From positions 2,294,001-2,358,000 of the forward strand of contig OZ245780.1 in the NCBI GenBank assembly GCA_965227905.1: a stretch of DNA of 64,000 nucleotides. The letters are read 5' to 3'. The position numbers were made by a program, and so were the translations under genes. Positions 51,252-62,000 of the stretch are shown piece by piece (positions within the stretch are counted from its first letter, which is position 1; each line of letters starts with the position of its first letter). This DNA is from CBDDHT01 sp965227905 (GTDB lineage Bacteria > Pseudomonadota > Alphaproteobacteria > Rhizobiales > Methyloligellaceae). The notes beneath the pieces are model-generated. The model was given only the letters and a program-made list of their open reading frames with translations. It searched no databases and had not been told where the DNA came from.

Positions 51252-53049
51252 GCTCAACAAGACCACGACTTATAGACAAGCCCATTGGCCGCCGCAAGGC
51301 ATCGCTGAGATGGCTTTCATAGCATGCAGCCAAGCTTGGCCGCTGCAAGAACCACGTGTTTCTGTGGGACAATTCAAGCGGCTGGGATCCTGGCGACTAT
51401 TGAGATGCGATCTCGAATCGCGTGATCGACACTTTGTTCCGCGCTTTCAGAGAAGCCCGCCTCATCTCGCGATTATTGTCCGATGGCGACATACGAAGCG
51501 GCGGAGGCCCCGTGATGGCTGCCTCGATGCCGCCCTTTCCCTACAAGCTTCGCTGAGCAGCACCCTTCATATGCGAGTGTTGTCCGAGAATGCGATGAAG
51601 ACTTACGAGACTGCTCAAATCCCAATGGTGGAGCGTAGCCAGTCGGTACCACCCTCTCGGCCGCTCGTCTCACATGAAACAAATCAGTTCGATTTCATGT
51701 GTTTACGCCTCGGGATTCGACCATCCTGAGACTGCCGCGATGCGGCCTTTTGGGCGCAAATAGGCTTCGTTAGCCAAGCTGATCGAGGTTCTGCATAATC
51801 ACATCGGTCACTTCTCGTGCCGTCGATCCTCCCTTTTGACCTGTTGTTGAACAACAGGATGGACCAATTCAAAGGGTGAGGATCACTAGGCGAGGACAGC
51901 TTCCTTTTATGAGAATGATGGTATACGGCCAGCATAGGATTGCATCGATCTCGCAGTCTGTGACGTGTCGGCCGCATCCGCGATGCCTCTTCACTCGCTG
52001 GCCACGTAATGCCGAAGCAAGAGCAGGTGCCACTGCAGCAGGCCCAAGCCAAGCGTCGCAGGGACACCAGATGCCTGTCTGCAGCATAGGCGATTGGATT
52101 CCTCACACTAGGTGCCTCCATAAGGGCGGGGTCAATCTACGAAGGGTGAACACTTCGTTGTTTCGTGGCAGCTATTGGCAATTCTGAGACTCTATGGTGC
52201 TCCAGGATTTGCGACTGCAACTGGAGTCAAAGCAGCCGATCATTCGAATATCTTCTGCTATGCACCTGAAACCAGCCGTCATCAGCGGATCAACAAAAAG
52301 GTCGATGGAGTCTAAGTAGTCGATCAATGTGGTGTTTTCCGCTATATTACTAAAAACAGACATTTTTGACAGATCAGCAAGAAGGCCGAGGCTGACCCTG
52401 ATCGGACGTTGAATGGAAATCTTTTTAATAGTTGAGAGGCCGTAAGTGTCTGATTTGCATTGGAATTGCAGTCCAATCCTCAACAGGTGGCATCTTTACG
52501 GTAATGGCAGCCGAAAGCAGAAGGTCTGCGTTACAACTAGATTCTGAAGATTATGTTGGGACAATTCTAGTTGTTCAATCCGAGGTCATCGAAATGTCGT
52601 TACATTGCGATCGCTGACCAAACACAGGTACTGCAAAAAAACTCCGTCCCCAAATCAGGGCGCACCAAGCATCGTAATTGCGGTGGTCCAATAGATAACA
52701 GTCGCACGCAAGTTACGTTGCGAAATTCAGGGGTCACTGCTAGTGTTTAACCCGTGGGAAAATAGGGAGTGTGGACAAGTTGTATGCGCGAGGTCGTAGG
52801 CAGGCCGAGCCGCGCAGCAACAATAAATTGCAGGCAAGCCGACAGCTGCACGTATTGCGTGCGTTGTCTGCTCTTCGGGCTGCAACGACATGTTTGTTGC
52901 GTGGGCTATGAAACGTGCGGCTGCAAACCGCACGGCCTGGGCGGCTCTGACTCTTGTCGTTGGTTTCGGCGCTATTTCATTCCCTTTCCCACAAATCCAG
53001 GAATCGTTGGACGACGGCACGCTAAGGCAGCGTGCGTGGGAGGATTGTC
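51252..53049. other. Gene-poor 1.8 kb region upstream of the giant RTX gene
   Basis: No open frame here looks like a conserved gene. The sub-region 52150-52620 is visibly richer in A+T than the chromosome. ORFs seen are short, use GTG/TTG starts and lack family sequence: for example 52172-52483 on the minus strand, 103 codons from TTG. Near 51770-51830 the minus strand encodes a short run STAREVTDVIMQNLDQLG followed by a stop, which may be the end of a decayed gene. The region contains a perfect palindrome at 51840-51858 and presumably the promoter of the giant gene near its right end. Confidence 0.6.
51840..51858. promoter_or_regulatory. Perfect 19-bp palindrome
   Basis: CCTGTTGTT-G-AACAACAGG: two 9-base arms in perfect inverted repeat around one base. 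It lies in the gene-poor region and could be a dimer operator or a hairpin left by decay of a gene. No regulator in the window can be matched to it. Confidence 0.35.
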
Positions 53050-53072
53050 ATGGCAATTATTATCGGTGGTAA
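52890..53072 (+). CDS. Possible 60-codon leader peptide or small exported protein
   Basis: An ATG-start frame of 60 codons whose N-terminal half looks like a signal peptide (KRAAANRTAWAALTLVVGFGAISFPFP). It ends 23 bp inside the giant RTX gene in another frame, and the giant gene's ribosome-binding site lies within it. Real translation would therefore couple the two. The family is unknown; the frame may be fortuitous. Confidence 0.25.
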   Translation: MFVAWAMKRAAANRTAWAALTLVVGFGAISFPFPQIQESLDDGTLRQRAWEDCHGNYYRW

Positions 53073-56000
53073 CGGCGACGACGAACTCGACGGTACCAAG
53101 CGGGACGATCTGATAATTGCAGGCGGTGGCGATGATACCGTCGACGGTGGAAAAGGCGATGACATCATTGCCGGCGGTTCAGGCAACGACACGATTGATG
53201 GCGGCAAAGGCTCCGACCTGATCTTCGGTGGCTCCGGCGAAGACATTATCGATGGCGGCAAGGGGTCCGACCTGGTCTTCGGTGGCAGCGGCGACGACAC
53301 CATCGATGGCGGCAGCGGAAAAGACATTCTGTTCGGCGGCTCGGGCGACGACACGATCGACGGCGGGAAGGGTAAGGACCTTATCTTTGGCGGCTCCGGC
53401 GACGATACGATCGACGGCGGCAGCGGCAAGGATGTCATCTTCGGCGGTTCTGGCGACGACATTATCGATGGTAGTTCGGGCAATGATCTGCTGCTTGGAA
53501 ACTCGGGCAACGATACGATCACCGGTGGTTCCGGTTCCGATGACGTCGATGCCGGCTCCGGTGATGACATCACCATCTATGTGGTCGGTGACAATATCGG
53601 ATCGAATGATTTTTATGATGGTGCTACTGGTAACGACACACTCCGCCTGGTTCTGACACAGGCAGAGGCGAACGATCCGGCCATCCAGGCCGATATCGCG
53701 GCTTTCCAGACTTTCTTGGTTGCCAATGCTAATCCCGGCAGCGGCAGCGGACCGATCTTCCAGTTCTCTGCTTTCGACCTTCGGGCACGCAATTTCGAAG
53801 CGCTGGATGTCGTGGTCCTGGGAGGTGGTGCCCAGCCGCCGGTGGCCAATGCCGACACAGACACCATTGTCGAGGATGCGGTTCCCGACACGGTCAACGG
53901 AAATGTCCTAACAAACGATACCGATCCCGATACGCCCCCTGCCGGTCTGAGTGTGTCGGAAGTGAACGGCTCGGCCGCTAATGTCGGCACCGCACTGTCC
54001 GGCATGTATGGCACGCTGACCCTGAATTCCGACGGCACCTATTCCTATGAGTTAAACAACGCCGATCCGGCTGTCGATGCGCTCAATGTGGGCGGTCAGT
54101 TGCAGGATCAATTCGCCTACACGGTGTTCGATGGCAGCCTGAGCGACAGCAGTACGCTGACGATCACGATCGAAGGCGCCAACGATGCCGCCATGATCGC
54201 CGGCACGACTTCCGGATCCGTCACGGAAGATGCACCGCAGACGACCACAACAGGAACCTTGACCGCGGCCGACGTCGACAATGCCGACAATCTGTTCCAG
54301 GTCGTCGCCCCCGGTGCTGCCAGCGACATGGGCTATGGCACTTACGAAATGACCGCTGGGGGTCAATGGATCTATTCGCTCGACAATGCGAATGCCGCGG
54401 TCAACGCACTCGACCCGCTCGACACGCTGAATGACAGCTTTACGGTTCTTTCAGACGACGGGACAGCTCAGGTCATCTCCATCATCATTGCAGGCGCCGA
54501 AGATGCGCCAACCGTGACCGGTGACTTTACCGGCGCCGTGCTCGAAGGTGATGTGGGCGACCCGCCCGTGACAGCGACCGGGGCACTGGCGATCAGCGAT
54601 CCGGATGGCGACGACAATCCGTCATTCCCCGACCAGGGGCCGGCAAATGGCGACAACAGTTTCGGTACGTTCGAGCTCACCGCGGGAACCTGGACCTACA
54701 CGCTCGATCAGTCCGCCGTGCAGTCTCTCCAGGCCGGCCAGATGGTCGACGACACGATCACGTTTGCGGCCACAGACGGGACGACTCAGATCATTACGGT
54801 CACGATCACCGGCACCGATGACGGAGCGACCATCGGCGGCTCGGATATGGCCACCGTCCAGGAGGATCTCGCGACGACAGCGACCGGATCGCTCACAATT
54901 ACCGATCCGGATGCCGGTGAGGCCGCATTCGTGGCAGAGACTGTCAATGGATCGTTCGGTTCGCTCGATATCGACGTGGATGGCAACTGGACCTACGTTC
55001 TTGCCAACGCAAGCGCTGCTATTCAGCAGCTCGGCGCGAACGATACCGTTACCGACACGCTGACTGTGACCACCACAGGTGGCGAGACCCACAACATCGA
55101 AATAACGATCAACGGCAATAACGATGTTGCCGCGATCGGCCCGGTCGATACAGGTTCTGTGACCGAAGACGATCCGACAACGGCAACTGGAACGCTGTCG
55201 ATCACCGATACGGATGCAGGCGAGGAGGCGTTCAACGCCGACACCATTGCCGGCACATTCGGCTCCCTCGTCATCGATGCGAGCGGGTTTTGGACCTACA
55301 CTCTGGACAGCGGTCTGAGCGCTGTTCAGGAACTCGGACAGAACGATACGCTGACGGACATCATCACGATCACGTCCGTCGACAATACGCCCCACGATAT
55401 CGAAATTACTATCAACGGCGTCAACGGTCCCGCATCGATCGGCGGCACGGTCATTGGTTCGGTTCAAGAGGACGTGACACTTTCCGCTTCGGGCTCGCTG
55501 ACGATCTCGGATGAGGATGCCGGCGAGGCCCTGTTCGTCGCGGAGACTGTCAACGGCGTGTTCGGCGATCTCACGATTGATGAGAATGGCGTGTGGACCT
55601 ATGCGCTCGCCAATGGCACGACGGCAGTACAGGAGCTCGGCGGCTCCACCCCGGTCATCGATACCCTAGCCGTCAGATCCGTCGACGGCACGACCCAGAA
55701 TATCGACATCACGATCAATGGTACCAATGACGGCGCCACGATCGGTCCGGTCGATACCGGCTCGGTCACCGAAGACGACCCGACGACCGCGACCGGCACG
55801 CTGTCCATCACGGATGCGGATGCGGGTGAGGAGGCTTTCAACGCTGAAACGGTCCCTGGCTCATTCGGCTCCCTCGTGATCGATGCGGGCGGGTTCTGGA
55901 CGTATACGTTGAACAGTGGATTGACCGCTGTTCAGGAACTCGGACAGAACGATACGCTCACCGATACCCTGACCGTTACGTCCGTCGACGGTACCACGCA

Positions 56001-59000
56001 CAACGTCGAGATCACCGTCAACGGCGTCAATGACATCGCCGTCATTTCGGGTGACGTTTCAGGCACGGTCGAGGAAGACACGACGCTGACGTTTTCTGGG
56101 TCATTGTCCGTGACCGATGACGATGCCGGCGAAGCCGAATTCGTTCTCGGCACGATGCTGCCCGGTACGCATGGCACGCTGGATATCGCCACGAACGGCG
56201 ACTGGACTTACACGCTCGACAATGCGAGCGCGGCCGTCCAGCAGCTGGGCCCGAACGATGATCTTACCGACACCATTACGGTTCAGACCGTCGACGGCAC
56301 GACCCAGAACATCGATATCCTGATCGAAGGCATAAATGACGACCCGTTCGTCAGCGCAACGATCTCTGATACGCAGACGCTCGAAGATGATCCATTCACA
56401 CTGGACGTTTCGGGCAACTTCAACGACGCCGATATCAACGACACGCTCGACTTCACTGCTACTCTGGCCAATGGCGCAATGTTGCCGCCCTGGCTGACGA
56501 TCAGTTCGGACGGCATTCTCACTGGTATGCCGGAAAATGGCGATGTCGGCATAATCGATATCACAGTCACGGCGACAGACCAGTCGGGCCGGCCCGTCAG
56601 TGACACGTTCGAGCTGGAAGTCATCAACACGAACGACGCGCCGACGGTTGAGAACCCGATAGCGGACAGACCAACGGGTGTCGATCCGATCTTGGCGGGC
56701 GACTCCGTAACCATTGATTTGAGCAATGTCTTCGATGACGTTGATGTGGGCGACAGCCTCACGCTGACATTCAACGGCACCCTGCCAAGCTGGCTCACCT
56801 TTGATCCGGTCAACAGCATACTCGATGGAGCGCCTGGTTCATCAGACTCGGGCTCCCACATTATCGATGTCGTTGCCACGGACGTGGCAGGTGAGAGTGT
56901 GACGGATACGTTTGAGATCTTCGTCACGCCCACGTCCAACCTCAGTACGGTTGATGGCTATATCAGCGGCGCGTTGGTCTTTGCTGACACCGATGCAGAT
57001 CGTCAGTTTGACGCGGGTGAGGCGTCAGACACGACTGACTCCGATGGCGACATCATTCTTGTCGGCCCTACCGGCAATCTTGTGCTGGAAGGCGGAACCG
57101 ATATCGCGTCCAACAAAGCATTTGCCGGCCAGTATCTTGCACCGGCTGGTTCTGCAGTCATTACACCGATAACGACGGTCATCTTCGAGATTGCGCAGTT
57201 ACCCCCAGCGTCGAACGACTTCGTCGCAGCTGAAAGCGCGCTTGAAACGGCATTCGGGATTGATCCGGCTGTCGATCTAGTGAACTTCGATCAGATCGCG
57301 GGTGCTCTGTCGACTGATCCGGGAATTGCGGCGGACGGTGCGCTCGTGGCAACGCGAACGAGCCAGATCAACAACACTGTCGTGCAAATTGCCGGCCTAC
57401 TCGAGGGCGCCGGCGGAGGAGGCATAACGCGGCTGGAAGGAATCCGTGCCGCATTCCAAGCGATCGCAACGGAAATTGACGGCCTTGCTCCGGCAACCCA
57501 ACTTGATTTGACGGACCTTACAAGTCTGCAGTCAATCATCTCGACGGCAGCGACACTCGCCGGCGTGACGCTGGTCGGAACTGACATTCCAGGTACTGCC
57601 AACATTCTGTCTCGGTCCAACACGGAGGCCAACACGGCTTTCGCCACCAGCACAGGGACGAATCTGCTCACCCAGCTGGCCCAAACGTCAATCGTCGCCG
57701 GTGATGCGGCCGATGACCTCTTCGATGTAGGGGCAGGGACAATAACGATAGGGTCGGCCGAGACGACCTACGTCACCAACTACGCTGCAGAGTTTCTCGC
57801 GGCATTTCCACTCGTCGGCGATGTGGATGGCAACAAGGGCACCGATGGTGCGGACAATCTGGTCGGCAATGCCACACCCGATATTCTCGAAGGTCTTGGT
57901 GGTGACGACACGGTCGACGGTGGCGGTGGCGCCGACCAGCTCTTCGGCGGCGATGATGCGGATACGATCATCGGTGGAGCAGGGGATGACACTATCCGCG
58001 GCGACGCTGGCGACGACACGCTGATCGGTGGCGAAGGCGTCGATGATATCGACGGCGGGACAGGATTCGACATCGTCGACTACAGCGCCAGTCCTGTGTT
58101 TGTTACGGTCGATCTTGCGGCTGGCACGGCGGCCGACGGTTTTGGCAACAATGAGAGCCTCGCCGGTATCGAAGGCGTTATCGGTTCGGACAACAACGAC
58201 ATCCTGACCGGCAATGCGCTGGATAATACCTTCCGCGGCGGCATCGGCGACGATGTGATCGATGGCGGGGCTGGCAACGACACAGCCATCTACACGGGCA
58301 CTTCCGGCCAATACAGCATCAGCCAGGTTGGCAATACGATCACCGTGACGAGTCTGACCGGTTTGGATACCGGTACCGATACGCTCACGAATATCGAGGC
58401 GGTCGAATTTGACGCAGTGACGCTCAACAAGCCGACGGCGATTGCGCTCGACAACAGCTCGGTCGACGAGAATGCGGACGGCGCCGTGGTTGGCAACCTG
58501 ACCGTCACCGATCTCGATGACACCGTTCACACATTTTCAGTATCGGATGCACGTTTCGAGGTAGTTGGTGGTCAGCTGAAACTGCTTGCAGGCCAGTTCC
58601 TGAACCACGAGCCTGAACCATCGGTTTCAGTCGATGTTACGGCGACCGATGGCGACGGCCTGTTTGTCACCGAAACTTTCCTCATCAACGTCAATGACCT
58701 CAACGATGCACCGACGTCGGTTGTCATTCCCGGTCAGTCCACACCGGAGGACTCCGTCTTCTCGCTGGACGTGTCCGGCAATTTCAGTGACGAGGACGTT
58801 GGTGACTCGCTCAGCTTCTCGGTCGAACTGGCAGCCGGCGGCTCGGTGCCGGGCTGGCTCACCATCACCCCGGCAGGCGTGCTGTCTGGCACGCCGGAAA
58901 ATGCCGATGTGGGTGTGATCGACGTCAGGGTGGTTGCATCCGACGGAACAGTCACGACGTCCCAGGTCTTCCAGCTGACGGTTCAGAACGTCAATGATGC

Positions 59001-62000
59001 GCCGGTCGTGACGGCCCAGATCGCCGATACGTCAACGAACGAGGACGCTCCATTCAATCTGGATGTTTCCGGCAACTTTGCCGATGACGACATCATCAAT
59101 GGTGACAGCCTGACATTCTCAGCCGAGCTCGATGGTGGCGGCTCGCCGCCGAGTTGGCTCATGTTCAGTTCCGCCGGTGTCTTCACCGGCACGCCGGAAA
59201 ACGCCGATGTGGGAACCCTGAACATCCGGGTGACGGCGACGGACAATGCGCTAGTCAGCGTTTCAGATGTCTTCGAACTCGTCATCAACAACACGAACGA
59301 CCCCGCACTCATCGGTGGAACCGATACAGGTGCCGTCACGGAAGATACCGCCGTTTCGACGATGGGCACGCTGACGATTTCGGATCCCGATGTGGGCGAG
59401 TCCGCCTTCACGCCGGCAACCGGCCTTGCCGGAACGTTCGGTACGCTCGATATCGACGCAGCCGGTGTGTGGAGTTATTCGCTGAACAATGCGAGCGCCG
59501 CGGTTCAATCGCTGGGCGCCGGAACCACTGTTCAGGACACCATCACCGTTTCGTCCGTCGACGGGACGACCCATGACATCATCATTGACGTCAATGGAAC
59601 AAATGACGGCGCGGTCATCGGTGGCGTCGACAGCGGAACGGTGACGGAAGACACCGCGTTGTCGGTTTCCAACACGCTGACGATATCCGATGCCGATACC
59701 GGTGAAGCCAACTTCGTTCCGGCAACCGGTCTCGTGGGGACCTATGGCTCGCTCGATATCGCTGCGAATGGAGCCTGGACCTACAATCTCGACAACACCA
59801 ATGCGTCAGTGCAGGCGCTGGCCGCGGGTGCCATGCTCATGGATACGATCACCGTATCCTCGGATGACGGCACGACGCATAACATCGACATTACGATCAA
59901 CGGCACCAACGACGGCGCCATTATTGGTGGCACCGACACGGGCGTCGTCACGGAAGACGTCACGCTGACGGCAAACGGCTTGCTGACGATCACAGATGTG
60001 GACACTGGACAGGCTACGTTCACGGCGGCGACCGGGCTCGTCGGCACATTCGGCACGTTGGATATCAATGCATCCGGCGACTGGACCTATTTCCTCGACA
60101 ACGCGAATGCGACGGTCCAGGCTCTAGACATCAATCAGACGCTGAACGATACGGTCACGATCACATCAGTGGATGGGACGACCCACGACATTGACATCAC
60201 GATCCATGGAACGGCCGAAGGCTTTACGATTTTCGGTACGCCTGGAGATGACAATCTCGTTGGTACGGCCGGTGCCGATACAATTCAGGCCTTTGCCGGA
60301 AACGACACGGTCTCCGGTTTCGGCGACGACGACACAATCTTTGGCGGTGACGGCAACGACATACTCGACGGCGGTGCCGGCAACGACATCATCGATGGCG
60401 GCACGGGTCTCAATACGTTCGTCAACAGCGCGGGGGATGACACGCTGATCGGCGGGACCCGCGGTCTTTCTGGCGCAACCAATACGCCATCGATCGACGC
60501 CAACTTCGGCGACTATCGCAATGCGACGGCCGGGATCACGGTCGTTCAAACGGGTGCTTTGGGCACAGCCCTGTCGTCGGTCACGGGCGATGCGTCGGTC
60601 GGTACAGACACACTAGACGGCATCGAGATCATCCTCGGTTCGGACTTTGACGACACCTATACGGTTGACGCGACCTATCGCGGCCAGTTCGGCGGCTTCA
60701 ACGAGTTCCAGCCGGGTGCCGGCAACGACGTGATCAATGCAACGTTCGATGTGTTCACGCGGGTTGGTTATGCGGATGCGCTCGACAGTGTGACGGTCGA
60801 TCTAGATACACAGCAGGCTTTCTCGACGAATGCCGGCGACACGGCGAATATCGGCGTCGATAATTTCACGGGCGTCAGCAGTGTGCGCGGTTCTGCCCAT
60901 GACGACGTTCTGCTTGGCAGCAACAGCACATCCGGGTCTGAGCAGTTCCGGGCGCAGGCGGGCAATGACACGATCGATGGTCGTGGCGGCACGCGCGACG
61001 AAGCGGATTATCGAAACTCGCCGGGTGGGATTTTCGCAGACCTTTCCGGCGGCCTGATCGGCTCAGGCACGGTCCAGGACGGCTACGGCACGGTCGACAC
61101 GCTGACGAACATCGAGCGCATACGTGGCTCAGAATTCTCCGACACGATCATCATGGACGACGGCAACAATCGTGCCCGTGGTCAATCCGGCGATGACACG
61201 ATCGAAGGACGTGGCGGCAACGATGATCTGCAAGGCGGGGCCGACGACGACACAATTTTTGGCGGGACCGGGGATGACTCGATCCGTCCGGGATCGGGCG
61301 ACGACACCATCGATGGCGGCGCCGACTTCGACAGCGTCGGTTACCGCTTCGACAATCCTACGTCCGGGTTCACCTATACAGGCGGCACGGCCAGCAACAG
61401 TATCGCTGTGGGCGACGCCCAGATCGTCGGCGACGCATCGATCGGTACGGATGATCTGACGAATATCGAACGGGTCGAGGGCACCGACTTCGCCGATGTT
61501 TATTTCGGCGGCGATGCGGATGAAAACTTCGATGCCAGAGGCGGCGACGACACGCTCGACGGCGGCGCGGGTTCCGACTTCCTGCAGCCCGGTGCGGGCA
61601 ACGACACCGTCATTGGCGGGTCTGACTTCGATACCGTGAGTTATGAGTTCTCGAACCCGACCGGCGGGATCACCTACACGGGCGGAACCGGTGGCAACGG
61701 CATCGCTGTTGGGGACGGGGTGGTGAACGGCGACCCGTCAATCGGTACGGATACGCTGTCAGGTGTCGAAAGTATTTCTGGTACAAGCTTTGCGGACACC
61801 TTCACCGGTGGTGACGCCGATGAGAATTTCAATGGTTTCGACGGCGATGATATGCTGTTCGGCGGCGGTGGCAATGATTTCATCAATCCCGGCGCGGGCG
61901 ATGACACTGCCGACGGCGGAGTCGGCGACTTTGACAATATCAGCTACGAATTCTCCAACCCGACCAGTGGGTTCACATATACCGGCGGTCTCGGTGGAGC

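Noticed and set aside
50599..51729. 376-codon plus-strand frame running through the MBL gene and tRNA-Pro
   Set aside because: It crosses an intact tRNA gene and is antisense to a conserved MBL domain.
52172..52483. 103-codon minus-strand frame in the A+T-rich tract
   Set aside because: It starts with TTG, lacks a ribosome-binding site I trust, and matches no family I know; left as part of the gene-poor region.
53062..53577. Regular short-period repeats that might suggest a CRISPR array
   Set aside because: The 27 bp periodicity is in frame and encodes RTX nonapeptides; there are no constant repeats with unique spacers and no cas genes.
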